A stretch of DNA of 64,000 bases. Origin: Bradyrhizobium sp. Tv2a-2. GTDB lineage: Bacteria > Pseudomonadota > Alphaproteobacteria > Rhizobiales > Xanthobacteraceae. Below the pieces are notes generated by a model. The model worked only from the letters and a program-made list of their open reading frames with translations. It searched no databases and was not told the DNA's origin. The position numbers and the translations under genes are program-made. The stretch spans positions 182 through 64,181 of the forward strand of contig NZ_AXAI01000009.1 in NCBI RefSeq assembly GCF_000472425.1, read 5' to 3'. Positions 35,958 through 44,533 of this stretch are shown one piece after another. The first letter of the stretch is position 1, and each line of letters begins with the position of its first letter.

Positions 35958-37036
35958 CCGACAGAGCCAGCATCGTCGTCCTCGCCGGTCTCGCCATCGG
36001 CCTCGTCTATGGGGCGGTCGCGCTGGCCAGCGGCTTTTGCCTGATGAGCGGCCTGCGCGGCTGGTGGGCCAAGGGCGATAGCCGGTTGATGCGCACCTTT
36101 GCGCTGGCGATGGGCACGGGCGTCCTCGCCACGCAACTTCTTGCGGCCTACGGCTTCATCGATCTCGGCAAGTCGATCTATCTGCAGCCGACATTTTCCG
36201 TGCCGCTGATGTTCTTCGGCGGCCTGCTGTTCGGTTACGGCATGGTGATGGCGAATGGCTGTGGCTCGCGGGCACTGGTGCTGCTCGGCAAGGGCAATCT
36301 GCGCGCATTCGTAGTCGTGATCGTGCTCGGCATTGTCGCAGAGATGACGCTGAAGGGGCTGATTGCGCCGGCGCGGATGGTGCTGCTGCAAGCCTCGCGG
36401 ACGAGTGCGACCGTTACCTCGCTGCCGGCCTGGCTGTCGAGCATCGGCCTGCATGGCGCGGCCGGGCGGCTGGTCGCGGCGCTCGCGGTCGGTGCCGTAC
36501 TTGTCGTCTTCGCCTTCGCGCATCAACCGTTCCGCCGCGCGCCAGGGCAGATCGCAGCCGGTCTCGTGATCGGCCTGCTGGTTGCTTCCGGCTGGTTTGC
36601 GACCGGCTATCTCGGCGCTGACGAGTTCAACCCGGTGCCGGTGACGTCGCTGACCTTCATCGCGCCGATCGCCGATAGCCTGCAGTATGCGATGCTCTCG
36701 ACCGGGCTTTCGCTCAATTTCGGCGTCGCCACCGTCGCCGGCGTGTTCGCCGGCAGCCTCATCACGGCGTTGCTCACCGGCCGCTTCGAGCTCGAAGGTT
36801 TCTCCTCGCCTGGGCACCTGCTGCGCTCGGCCGGTGGCGGAGCGCTGATGGGAGCGGGAGGAGCGATGGCGCTTGGGTGCTCGATCGGGCAGGGCCTGAC
36901 GGGCCTGTCGACGCTGGCGCTGACGTCTTTCGTTGCGATCGCTGGAATCTTCGCTGGCACTGGCGCCGGCCTGCGCGGTGCGTTGCGCGTGCGCCCGCTG
37001 GCGCAAGTGGAGGCGGGCGCGGCGAAGCCGGCTTAA
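35954..37036 (+). CDS. YeeE/YedE family sulfur (thiosulfate-type) transporter
   Basis: A 360-residue integral membrane protein with about nine hydrophobic segments. The two conserved Cys-containing loops typical of the family are present: MANGCGSRALVLLGKGN near residue 100 and MALGCSIGQGLTGLSTLAL near residue 307. Characterised members (TsuA) import thiosulfate through such cysteines. Its stop codon overlaps that of the convergent OsmC-fusion gene by 4 bases. With the sulfite-oxidase-like and OsmC genes next door, a sulfur or persulfide theme is plausible. Confidence 0.88.
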   Translation: MTDRASIVVLAGLAIGLVYGAVALASGFCLMSGLRGWWAKGDSRLMRTFALAMGTGVLATQLLAAYGFIDLGKSIYLQPTFSVPLMFFGGLLFGYGMVMANGCGSRALVLLGKGNLRAFVVVIVLGIVAEMTLKGLIAPARMVLLQASRTSATVTSLPAWLSSIGLHGAAGRLVAALAVGAVLVVFAFAHQPFRRAPGQIAAGLVIGLLVASGWFATGYLGADEFNPVPVTSLTFIAPIADSLQYAMLSTGLSLNFGVATVAGVFAGSLITALLTGRFELEGFSSPGHLLRSAGGGALMGAGGAMALGCSIGQGLTGLSTLALTSFVAIAGIFAGTGAGLRGALRVRPLAQVEAGAAKPA

Positions 37037-38256
37037 TCAGCCGGCTTGGTCAAAATGCGAACTTCCGACGTCAGCGTGCGATGCACCGGGCACTTGTCCG
37101 CAATCTCCAGCAGCCGCTTGCGCTGATCGGCATCGAGCGCGCCCTCCATGCCAATGACCCGGTCGATCTGGTCGAGCATGCCTTCGCGGGTTTCGCATTC
37201 TTCGCAGTCTTCTGCGTGGATCTTGCTGTGCTTCAGCGTGACGGTGACGCGGTCGAGCGGCAGTGCCTTGCGCTCCGCATAGAGCCGCATCGTCATTGAG
37301 GTGCAGGCGCCGAGCGCGGTGAGCAGGAAGTCGTACGGCCCGGGACCGCTGTCGCCGCCGCCCGCGGCGACCGGCTCGTCAGCAGTGAGCCGGTGCGGGC
37401 CGACCGTTACAGTCTGCTGGAATTTGCCGTTGCGCGTCTCCCGCACCACCACCTGCCGCGGCGCTTCGCCTGATACGGCCGCCTGCGCCGGCGTACCCGA
37501 TCCGATATAGCGGCTGGCCCAGCTCGCGATCACTTCGGCAGCATAGGTGGTGTCGCGCTTGTTGCTCAGGAGATGGTCGGCGTCAGCGAGCGACACAAAG
37601 CTCTTGGGGTGCTTGGCTGCGACAAAGATGCGCGTCGCATTGTCGATGCCGACGGTGTCGTCGGCCGGCGCGTGCATGACCAGCAGCGCCTTGTGCAGCT
37701 GCGTCACATGCCGCACCAGCTCGTGCTCCGCAATGTCGTCGAGAAATTGGCGCGTGATCGGGAAAGGCCGGCCCGCGAGCGAGACATCGGCACGGCCGTT
37801 CTGCCTGATCTCCGCGATGCGATCCTCGAACAGACCGGTGACGTGGTTCGGATCGGAGGGGGCGGCGATGGTCACGACGGCCGCAGCTTCCGGAATTTTT
37901 TCGGCCGCGGCGAGAATCGCGGCACCCCCAAGGCTGTGGCCTATCAGGAGCGCGGGGGCCTTCTGTGTCGCACGCAAGTGGTCAGCGGCGCGGACGAGAT
38001 CGGCGACGTTGGAGGTGAAGGTCGCGTTGGCGAAGTCACCCTCGCTGGAGCCGAGCCCGGTGAAGTCGAAGCGCAGCACCGCGATGCCCTTGTCGGCGAG
38101 CGCAACCGCAATGCGCCGTGCGGCGAGCACGTCCTTGCCGCAGGTGAAGCAATGCGCGAACAGCGCATACGCGATCGGTTCGCGATCGGGCAGGTCGAGC
38201 GCGGCCGCAAGCAAATGGCCGCCTTCACCTTTGAATTGGAAGCGTTCGGTCGGCAT
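37033..38256 (-). CDS. Bifunctional alpha/beta hydrolase - OsmC fusion protein
   Basis: A 407-residue fusion. Residues 1-250: alpha/beta hydrolase with FDFTGLGSSEGDF, nucleophile elbow GHSLGGAAIL, an acidic residue near VMHAPADDTVG and His in DADHLLSNK. Residues 270-407: OsmC/Ohr-type domain with the redox cysteines in LGACTSMTMRLYAERK and ADKCPVHRTL. OsmC proteins reduce organic hydroperoxides or handle reactive sulfur. This fused arrangement recurs in proteobacteria, but the joint reaction is not established. The 62-base gap to the next gene holds a short hairpin at 38288-38308. Confidence 0.9.
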   Translation of the reverse strand: MPTERFQFKGEGGHLLAAALDLPDREPIAYALFAHCFTCGKDVLAARRIAVALADKGIAVLRFDFTGLGSSEGDFANATFTSNVADLVRAADHLRATQKAPALLIGHSLGGAAILAAAEKIPEAAAVVTIAAPSDPNHVTGLFEDRIAEIRQNGRADVSLAGRPFPITRQFLDDIAEHELVRHVTQLHKALLVMHAPADDTVGIDNATRIFVAAKHPKSFVSLADADHLLSNKRDTTYAAEVIASWASRYIGSGTPAQAAVSGEAPRQVVVRETRNGKFQQTVTVGPHRLTADEPVAAGGGDSGPGPYDFLLTALGACTSMTMRLYAERKALPLDRVTVTLKHSKIHAEDCEECETREGMLDQIDRVIGMEGALDADQRKRLLEIADKCPVHRTLTSEVRILTKPAD

Positions 38257-38318
38257 TGGATATCTCCCCTAGCTGCTTTCTTCTGAAACCTCTCCCGATG
38301 GAAGAGGTGAAGTCAGCG

Positions 38319-38981
38319 TCAATCCTCGGAATAGCGCTGCTCGGCCCAGGGGTCGCCGCGGTTGTGATAGCCGCGAACTTCCCAATAACCCGGCGCATCA
38401 TGGGTGAGAAACTCGATCGCCTGCAGCCATTTCGCGCTCTTCCAGAAATAGAGATGCGGAACCACGAGCCGCACCGGGCCGCCATGCTCGACGTCGAGCG
38501 GCTTTCCCGACCAGCTATGGGCAAGGAGGGCGTCTTCGGCGGCGAAATCTTCCAGCGCGAGATTGGTGGTGTAGCCGTCATAGGAATGTAGCACCACGAA
38601 GCCGGTGTCGTCGTGTGGCTGGCAGGCTGCAAGCAGGTCGCGGGTGGATACGCCGTCCCATTGATTGTCATAGCGCGACCAGGTGGTGACGCAGTGAATG
38701 TCCGAGACGAATTGCGTCTGCCTCTGCGCCAGGAACTGCGTATAATCCCAGAACACCGGCTGCTCGACCGCGCCATAGACATCGAGCCGCCAGCGCTCGC
38801 GCGGGATTTCCGGCTCGAGCCCGAGATCGAGCACCGGCCAGTCCTTTGTCAGGTGCTGGCCCGGCGGCAGCCGCGCCTCTTCCGGACGTGAAATCTTGCC
38901 GGTGAGGAAGCGGCCTTCCTGCGCCCAGCGCTGCTTGGTGCGAGTCAGCTTGCTCTCGGGCGGCTCGCGGTCTTCGGCCAT
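38319..38981 (-). CDS. Sulfite oxidase-like molybdopterin oxidoreductase
   Basis: A 220-residue single-domain molybdoenzyme of the sulfite oxidase / MsrP superfamily. The molybdenum-ligand cysteine is in VSDIHCVTTWSRYDNQWDG near residue 97, and GGPVRLVVPHLYFWKSAKW follows. There is no Tat signal and no haem or dimerisation domain, so it is a short cytoplasmic form. Substrate unknown; nearby YeeE and OsmC-fusion genes suggest a sulfur compound. Confidence 0.88.
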   Translation of the reverse strand: MAEDREPPESKLTRTKQRWAQEGRFLTGKISRPEEARLPPGQHLTKDWPVLDLGLEPEIPRERWRLDVYGAVEQPVFWDYTQFLAQRQTQFVSDIHCVTTWSRYDNQWDGVSTRDLLAACQPHDDTGFVVLHSYDGYTTNLALEDFAAEDALLAHSWSGKPLDVEHGGPVRLVVPHLYFWKSAKWLQAIEFLTHDAPGYWEVRGYHNRGDPWAEQRYSED

Positions 38982-39011
38982 TTTGCGACCCTTGTTGTTC
39001 GTCGTGTCGGC

Positions 39012-40334
39012 CTACTGGTGCCGATGCATCGCCGATTCATGCTTGGTGTCGCGCATGGTCGAGTAGATCAGGAGCGACAGGAAGATCATCCCGCTCAGAT
39101 AGTAATAAAACCAGGTCTCATGCCCCATGCTCTTGAAATAGAGTGCGATCGCCGGCGCGGTGCCGCCGAACAGCGATACGGTGATGGCATAGGGTAGCCC
39201 AACCCCAAGCGCGCGGACATTGGTCGGAAACAATTCCGCCTTCACGATCGCGTTGATCGAGGTGTAGCCCGCAACGAAGATCCAGGCCGCGCAGATCAGG
39301 AGGAAGGCGATGAACGGCGACTTGGCTTCCTTCAGCGTCATCAGGATCGGCACGGTGGCGAGCGTGCCGACAACACCGAAGAAGATCAGCAGAGGCTTGC
39401 GTCCGATCCTGTCGGAGATGGCGCCGTAGGTCGGCTGCAGGATCGTTGCAAACAGCAGCGAGCCGAAGATCACGAGCGTGGTCTGATCCTCGGTCAGGCC
39501 CACCGACAGCTTGACGAAGGTCTGCATATAGGTGGTGAAAGTGTAGAACGCCGCGGTGCCGCCGGCGGTGAGGCCGACGACCAGGAGCAACTCGCGCGGA
39601 TAGCGGAAGAGCTCGCGGATCGAGCCGGTCGGGTTGACCGACTTCTTGGCTTCGACGAAGGCCTCGGTCTCCTGCAGGCTGCGCCGCATCACCGCAGCGA
39701 AGATCGCAAGGCCGGCGCCGATCACGAAGGGGATGCGCCAGCCCCAGGCTTTCAGCTCGTCCGGCGTCAGGAACACCTTCTGCAACAACAGCAGCACGAT
39801 GATGGCAGCGAGCTGGCCGCCGATCAGCGTCACATACTGAAAGCTTGAATAGAAGCCGCGGTTGTTGGCGTCGGCGACCTCGCTGAGATAGGTAGCGCTG
39901 GCGCCATATTCACCGCCAAGGCTCAGGCCCTCGATGACTCGGGCGAGCGCCAGAATCGCCGGTGCGGCAAAGCCGATCGAGGCATAGGTCGGCGTCACCG
40001 CGATCATGAGCGAGCCGAAGCACATGCAGACGACCGACAATGTCAGCGACAGCCGCCGACCGAAATGGTCGGCGAGATAGCCGAACAGCCAGCCGCCGAG
40101 CGGCCGCATCAGGAAGGTCGCGGCAAACAGCACGGCGGCGTTGAGCTGCTGCACCACGGGATCGCTGGTCGGAAAGAAGGCGGGCGCAAAATAGAGCGCG
40201 AAGGCCGTGTAGGCGTAGAAGTCGTACCACTCGACGAGATTGCCCATCGAGCCGATGAAGATCGCCTTCACCCGCCGCTCGACGTCGGCGACATCAAACC
40301 CCTCCGGAGCCCGCTGAAGTACCTGATCTGTCAT
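39012..40334 (-). CDS. MFS transporter, metabolite:H+ symporter (MHS) family
   Basis: A 440-residue protein with about 12 membrane spans. MHS features: IFIGSMGNLVEWYDFYAYTA at the first helix, the loop 2-3 motif YLADHFGRRLSLT, ARVIEGLSLGGEYGASATYL, and a second-half motif ISDRIGRKPLLI. Members import dicarboxylates, tricarboxylates, shikimate or related acids with protons; the substrate here is not readable. Start at 40334 (MTDQVLQ) with GGAGG 8 bases upstream. Longer frames upstream lack homology. Confidence 0.92.
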   Translation of the reverse strand: MTDQVLQRAPEGFDVADVERRVKAIFIGSMGNLVEWYDFYAYTAFALYFAPAFFPTSDPVVQQLNAAVLFAATFLMRPLGGWLFGYLADHFGRRLSLTLSVVCMCFGSLMIAVTPTYASIGFAAPAILALARVIEGLSLGGEYGASATYLSEVADANNRGFYSSFQYVTLIGGQLAAIIVLLLLQKVFLTPDELKAWGWRIPFVIGAGLAIFAAVMRRSLQETEAFVEAKKSVNPTGSIRELFRYPRELLLVVGLTAGGTAAFYTFTTYMQTFVKLSVGLTEDQTTLVIFGSLLFATILQPTYGAISDRIGRKPLLIFFGVVGTLATVPILMTLKEAKSPFIAFLLICAAWIFVAGYTSINAIVKAELFPTNVRALGVGLPYAITVSLFGGTAPAIALYFKSMGHETWFYYYLSGMIFLSLLIYSTMRDTKHESAMHRHQ

Positions 40335-40424
40335 CTGCGGGCCTCCGGTCGTCACGTTTTGGTGTATATCTACCCTCAGGTACCCGTTCCGAACAGGATG
40401 GGCAAGTCGGCCTAAATCAAGGGC

Positions 40425-40780
40425 TTGGTCTGGCTCATCTACGTAACGGTGGTGATTGGCAGGACCCGCGCATTCGCGCACGCGGTCTGGTCGGCGGGCC
40501 ACCTCAATCACAGCGATGGCAAGGCGGCCGCCGAGACCGACTATTCGGGCATGCACATTTCGATGTGCTCTACGCCGAGGAGGGCATCCGGCCTGAAGGC
40601 GATAGCTACGACATCGACGGATACGACCCCGGCGGCGCTTGCGGCAAACAAGAAGCTCAGGGAACTCGGCTTCGATCAGGCCAAAGCCTCCAACCTGCTC
40701 GAGGCGGTAAAACACAAGCACAAGCCGATCGCACATCATTTCGGGAGCGACGATGGTGTCCGGCTGATGCGCAACCGCGG
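40425..40780 (+). pseudogene. Frameshifted remnant of a plasmid/phage-type family-A-polymerase-like protein
   Basis: Three protein segments join across frames. Frame 1 gives AGHLNHSDGKAAAETDYSGMHI, the next frame LYAEEGIRPEGDSYDIDGYD, and the first frame resumes with LLEAVKHKHKPIAHHFGSDD and GVRLMR. DYSGMH followed by LYAEEGI recalls motif A of family-A-like polymerases found in hypothetical phage and plasmid proteins, and the third segment is a typical downstream block of those proteins. Motif C (HDS) and everything after it are lost. At least two frameshifts show it is dead. The family assignment is from memory of motifs, not a search. Confidence 0.5.
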
Positions 40781-40784
40781 CAAT

Positions 40785-41483
40785 TTAAAGTCGTCGGCTC
40801 ATGCTGGCCAGCAGTCTGGAGATGACGCGTTTGAGCCCGAACCAATTGCGGATGACGTGCCGGGCATACATCAATTGAAGGTAACTTATGCGGTTCAGGT
40901 TTCGATTGATAAGCCAAGTATCCTGATGTCCAACAAGTGACATTCGAACATGGCAAAATCCAAGCCGCTCCAATCTCTTGATAGTCTTCGCCACCGTGTC
41001 CGCCGGCGTGATGCCGCAAAAGTCGTGAAATTCGATACTGATTTGACCGATGCTTGAACGGAGAAAATCATCGCTGTAACTCTCAAGCATGTCGATTTCC
41101 GCGCCTTCTATATCTACTTTAAGTAGATTAACGGTGCGCCAGTTCAGGTCTTCCATAATTTGAGGAAGCGTTTTGACATCGACCAAAACGTCCCCGTCTC
41201 CATCAGTCAAAGAACTGGCGAGGCCGTTTTCGTTGTCAATCCGAAAACCCATTTTGCCGGGAGCGGAACCTACCGCTGCATTAATTTTCCTAATATTGGC
41301 ATCTTCCCTGATCCCGGCGAATGGTATCGGCGAGGGTTCTACCGCGACGCAAAAACACCCAAGTTCCTTGGTGATCTTTGATGCGAATAGCCCGTAGTTT
41401 GCGCCTAGATCGAGAACCAGAGCAGATTTTCCGAGATAATCTGGAGAGAGTGTATGCCAATGGATCGTTTTAATATCGATCAT
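40785..41483 (-). CDS. FkbM family methyltransferase
   Basis: A 232-residue SAM-dependent methyltransferase. Motif I is LVLDLGANYGLFASKITKEL, and the FkbM signature TVNLLKVDIEGAEIDMLES lies near residue 120. FkbM enzymes O-methylate sugars or secondary metabolites, often in polysaccharide loci. The coding DNA is visibly richer in A/T than its neighbours and lies between two decayed mobile-element genes, so it was probably acquired horizontally. It is intact by length, but with no glycosyltransferase partner here its acceptor is unknown. Confidence 0.82.
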   Translation of the reverse strand: MIDIKTIHWHTLSPDYLGKSALVLDLGANYGLFASKITKELGCFCVAVEPSPIPFAGIREDANIRKINAAVGSAPGKMGFRIDNENGLASSLTDGDGDVLVDVKTLPQIMEDLNWRTVNLLKVDIEGAEIDMLESYSDDFLRSSIGQISIEFHDFCGITPADTVAKTIKRLERLGFCHVRMSLVGHQDTWLINRNLNRISYLQLMYARHVIRNWFGLKRVISRLLASMSRRL

Positions 41484-41544
41484 TTAAATGTCCTGAATGG
41501 GACACTCACCCTACCTCCCGCCACCATCCCCGCCAAGGGCGGTG

Positions 41545-41981
41545 ACGCGGCTAATAGTTGGCCCTCATCGCCGCGACCTTGTGCGGATGGGAAGGCAGCG
41601 TATCCGTAACGGAGTGCTGAGCATGAGAAGGCAAAGACGGGCGTCGAGTTCAGCGTCACGGTACTGCCACGCCTGCGAGCGGCTATCGATGCAATGCCCG
41701 CGAGCAATCACCTGACGTCCCTGTGACGCACGATGGAAGGCCGTTCAGCGCCAGGAGCTTTGGGATCTGGTTCAAGAAGGTATGCCGTCCGCGCCAAGCT
41801 AACCGAGCGCTGCCCGAGCCACGGTCAACGCAAAGCCGCTGTAACCTATCTCGCTGAGCTGGGCGCGACCGACCACCACCTTACGTCTTGGTTTGGCTGG
41901 ACATCAATTTCGCAGGCGCAGGTCTATACGAAAGCCGCGAACCGGAAGCGCATGGCGCAGCCAATGCCGGCAAGCTCATAA
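41545..41981 (+). pseudogene. Multiply frameshifted tyrosine recombinase (integrase) catalytic-domain remnant
   Basis: Pieces of the catalytic domain appear in order but in changing frames: RRDLVRMGRQRIRNGVLSM (about 41559-41625), then KTGVEFSVTVLPRLRAAIDA (from 41634) ending at a stop at 41724, then THDGRPFSARSFGIWFKK, then GQRKAAVTYLAELGATDHHL and VYTKAANRKRMA to 41981. GQRKAA stands for the H-x-L-R box and VYTKA contains the catalytic Tyr. At least three frameshifts make it non-functional. The N-terminal half is absent. Confidence 0.75.
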
Positions 41982-42070
41982 CCGGAACAGGAATTGGCTC
42001 ACCGATCAATCCGGTGAGCCAGAATGACGAACAACCCGTTGAAAACACGAACGGTTGAGTATTGTCCTGC

Positions 42071-43303
42071 CTATCCGAACAGGATGGGCAGCTGCCTCGG
42101 TCCGCGAACGGTCCCCTCCGACCATGCGACGCGGCCTGCCGGGTCGAGGCGGAAGTCCGGTATCCGCTTCAGCCATTCCTCGAGCGCCACCGTCATCTCC
42201 ATCCGCGCCAGGTTGGAGCCGACGCAGCGATGGATGCCGAGCCCGAACGCGGCGTGAGGATTGTTCTGGCGGTCGATCATCACCTTGTCGGCGTCGGGGA
42301 ATACGGCGGGATCGCGGTTGGCAGCCGGAAACGACAACAGCACCATGTTGCCCGGCTTCATCGGGCAGCCGGCAATCGTGGTCTCCTTCATCACCTCGCG
42401 TGCCATGGTGACAGGCGAATAGGCGCGCAGGAGCTCCTCGACCGCTGCGGGCATCAGCCGAGGCTCCTTCACCAGTCGCTCGCGGTCGGCGGGCGTTTTC
42501 GCGAGGTGCCAGAGCGAGGCGCCGATCGCGCTCCAGGTGGTGTCGATGCCGGCGATCAGGAGCAGCCGCAGCGAACCCAGGACATGGCTGTCCTCGAGCG
42601 GCTGGCCGCTTTTGTCCTTCGCATTCATGAGCGTCGAAATCAGGTCGTCTGTCGGACGTTGCTTGCGCGCCTCGATATGGCCGGCGAAATACTCCGTCAT
42701 CTCGCCCACCGCCTGCTTCAGCATCACCTCGTTCTTGATGCCGAGCTCGAGGATCATGTGGATCCATCTGACGAAGAGATCGCCGTCCTTCTCGGGGATG
42801 CCGAGCATGTGGCAGATGGCGCGGACCGGAATGTGCTTGGTATAGCGTGCCGCCGCGTCGCATCCGCCGTCGGCGATGAACTCGTCGATCAGCTCGTTGC
42901 AGATCGCACGTACCCGCGGCTCCAGCCTCTTCATCGCATCCGGCGTGAAGGGCGGCAGCAAGAGCTGCTTGGCGGGCTTGTGCTCCGGCGGATCGGAGGT
43001 GATAGGCGGCGCTGCGTTCCTCTGCACCTCCGGGCGCTCGTCGCGGACGACGACGCGGCGCGAGGAGAAATGCTCGGTATCGTGCGCGATCTGCTTGACT
43101 GCCTCATAGCTCGTCGGAAGGTAGCAGCCCTGAAAGCGCTTGGTATGCACCACGGGGCTCGCGCTGCGGATATCGTCCCAGATCGGAAACGGATTGTCAG
43201 TCCAGCGCGGGTCGGTGTGGTCGAAATCGTGCAGCCAGTCCGTCACGGGCGGGTGCTCGGGCAGGACGCGCTCGTCTTGCGTTGTGGGGGCGGAGTCGGA
43301 CAT
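42071..43303 (-). CDS. Cytochrome P450 monooxygenase (bacterial class I type)
   Basis: A 410-residue soluble P450. I-helix LLIAGIDTTWSAIG near residue 243, ExxR in EELLRAYSP near 287, and the haem-binding FGLGIHRCVGSNLARME with Cys near 355. Bacterial class I P450s need a ferredoxin and a reductase; the ferredoxin is encoded 62 bases upstream in the same direction. The substrate is unknown; relatives act on terpenoids, fatty acids or aromatic compounds. Probably controlled by the divergent TetR regulator. Confidence 0.94.
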   Translation of the reverse strand: MSDSAPTTQDERVLPEHPPVTDWLHDFDHTDPRWTDNPFPIWDDIRSASPVVHTKRFQGCYLPTSYEAVKQIAHDTEHFSSRRVVVRDERPEVQRNAAPPITSDPPEHKPAKQLLLPPFTPDAMKRLEPRVRAICNELIDEFIADGGCDAAARYTKHIPVRAICHMLGIPEKDGDLFVRWIHMILELGIKNEVMLKQAVGEMTEYFAGHIEARKQRPTDDLISTLMNAKDKSGQPLEDSHVLGSLRLLLIAGIDTTWSAIGASLWHLAKTPADRERLVKEPRLMPAAVEELLRAYSPVTMAREVMKETTIAGCPMKPGNMVLLSFPAANRDPAVFPDADKVMIDRQNNPHAAFGLGIHRCVGSNLARMEMTVALEEWLKRIPDFRLDPAGRVAWSEGTVRGPRQLPILFG

Positions 43304-43365
43304 CGGGGCAATCCTCTTGCTTACGTTGGCTCAGGCCAGGGGACAAATGTCGAGGGATTAACGAC

Positions 43366-43575
43366 TCACTCTTCGATGACTTCGATCGCAATTTCCGGGC
43401 AGTTGGATTTGGCGAGCCAGGCCTTGTCTTCGAGACCTGCCGGCACAGTGCCGTCGCCGTGCTCGTGGGCGTTGCCATATTCGTCGAGGTCGAACAGCTC
43501 GGGCGCCAGCTGCTTGCAGCGGGCATGCCCCTGGCATTTGTCCTGGTCGACGCGGACTCTCAGCTTTCCGGACAT
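43366..43575 (-). CDS. P450-associated ferredoxin ([3Fe-4S] type)
   Basis: A 69-residue ferredoxin starting MSGKLRVRVDQDKCQGHARC, with Cys-x5-Cys and a later Cys-Pro in KSNCPEIAIEV. The middle position of the 4Fe-4S motif is not Cys, which indicates a [3Fe-4S] cluster as in ferredoxins that serve P450s. Start at 43575 with AAAGGA upstream; longer frames extend into the regulatory region. First gene of the ferredoxin-P450 pair. Confidence 0.9.
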   Translation of the reverse strand: MSGKLRVRVDQDKCQGHARCKQLAPELFDLDEYGNAHEHGDGTVPAGLEDKAWLAKSNCPEIAIEVIEE

Positions 43576-43671
43576 GGTGGCGTTTCCTTTGGGTGCAGCA
43601 ACGCACTTCGTGCAATTGCGCTTTTGTATTGGCGCAGTGTCGCGGGCAGTCCCGCTTGGTTGCGCGGCCAA

Positions 43672-43686
43672 GTTATAGTATATTAC
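43672..43686. promoter_or_regulatory. Imperfect palindrome between ferredoxin-P450 and TetR genes, possible operator
   Basis: The 15-base site GTTATAGTATATTAC is symmetric at 5 of 7 paired positions (GT-ATA---TAT-AC). It lies in an AT-rich patch in the 161-base divergent region, 97 bases from the ferredoxin start and 51 bases from the TetR start. Its position and size fit a TetR-family operator controlling both directions. Confidence 0.45.
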
Positions 43687-43736
43687 ATTCGCGCTACCCT
43701 TGCCCTGTCAAGGGAAAAATTGGAGATTGCACCGCA

Positions 43737-44384
43737 ATGCCGCAGCCGCTCGCCCGGAAACCCCTCAATGCCTACCATCACGGCGACCTCCGCGAGGCGC
43801 TGATCACGGCGGCGTTGCAGGAAGCGGAGCAGGGTGGAGCTGAGGCGATCAGCATCAAGGCGCTAGCGAAGAAGCTCGGCGTCTCGCAGCCCGCGCCTTA
43901 CCGCCATTTCGCCGACCGCGAAGCGCTGCTCGCAGCCGTGGCAGCGGAAGCGTTCCGACAGTTCAGCGCGAAATTGCGCGAGGCGACCGACAGGCCGTCG
44001 AAGCGCTCGAAGCTGTCGCGCTTTGCGCAAGCGATGCTTGATTTCGGCCTGCGCCGCAACGGCATCTTCCGGCTGATGTTCGCCTCGCGTGTGATTGCCT
44101 CCGCCTCCGGCGATAGCGAACTGCACGCCGTCACACGCGAAACTTTTGTCTTGCTTGTAGATGCGCTGGAAGCGCCGGCTGTCGGCCTGCTGCGCGAGCA
44201 GGCCGCGCTGAAAATCTGGGCCTCGCTCCACGGGGTCGTGATGCTTGCCGAGCAGGGGCTGTTCACCGGCCAAATGGCCGGCACCACACGCGAGAACCTG
44301 GTCGAGGATATTGTGGCCGAAGCCAAGCTCGCGCTCTCAGCCGCAATCGATGCGGCGCGGCGCGCGGGAGCGACGAAGGGGTAG
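43737..44384 (+). CDS. TetR/AcrR family transcriptional regulator
   Basis: A 215-residue regulator. Helix-turn-helix near residues 38-62: AISIKALAKKLGVSQPAPYR with HFADREALL. The C-terminal ligand domain has a WHG-like signature, IWASLHGVVMLAEQGLF. Start at 43737 (MPQPLAR) following TGGAG. It is divergent from the ferredoxin-P450 pair and most likely represses it until a hydrophobic ligand binds. Bases 44385-44533 downstream contain GTCCTTCGAGGCTCGC-type sequence that may be a degenerate repeat. Confidence 0.9.
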   Translation: MPQPLARKPLNAYHHGDLREALITAALQEAEQGGAEAISIKALAKKLGVSQPAPYRHFADREALLAAVAAEAFRQFSAKLREATDRPSKRSKLSRFAQAMLDFGLRRNGIFRLMFASRVIASASGDSELHAVTRETFVLLVDALEAPAVGLLREQAALKIWASLHGVVMLAEQGLFTGQMAGTTRENLVEDIVAEAKLALSAAIDAARRAGATKG

Positions 44385-44533
44385 CTTACCGCCTGTTCTG
44401 ATCCATCATCGTTAGCATGGGGAGGCCGCGAGCCCCGTCCTTCGAGGCTCGCTTCGTGGGCGCCTCCGGCGACAAACGGCAAAGCCGTCTGCGCTGGGAT
44501 GACGGAGTGAGAGTGCGAGCCTCATCAATGGCT

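Noticed and set aside
35906..37006. A 366-codon minus-strand frame opposite the YeeE-type gene
   Set aside because: Its Gln/Arg/His-rich composition is the complement of a membrane-protein reading frame; the plus strand has the conserved Cys motifs.
44385..44533. Possible gene between the TetR and amidase genes
   Set aside because: Short frames only, no homology; sequence resembles a degenerate intergenic repeat.
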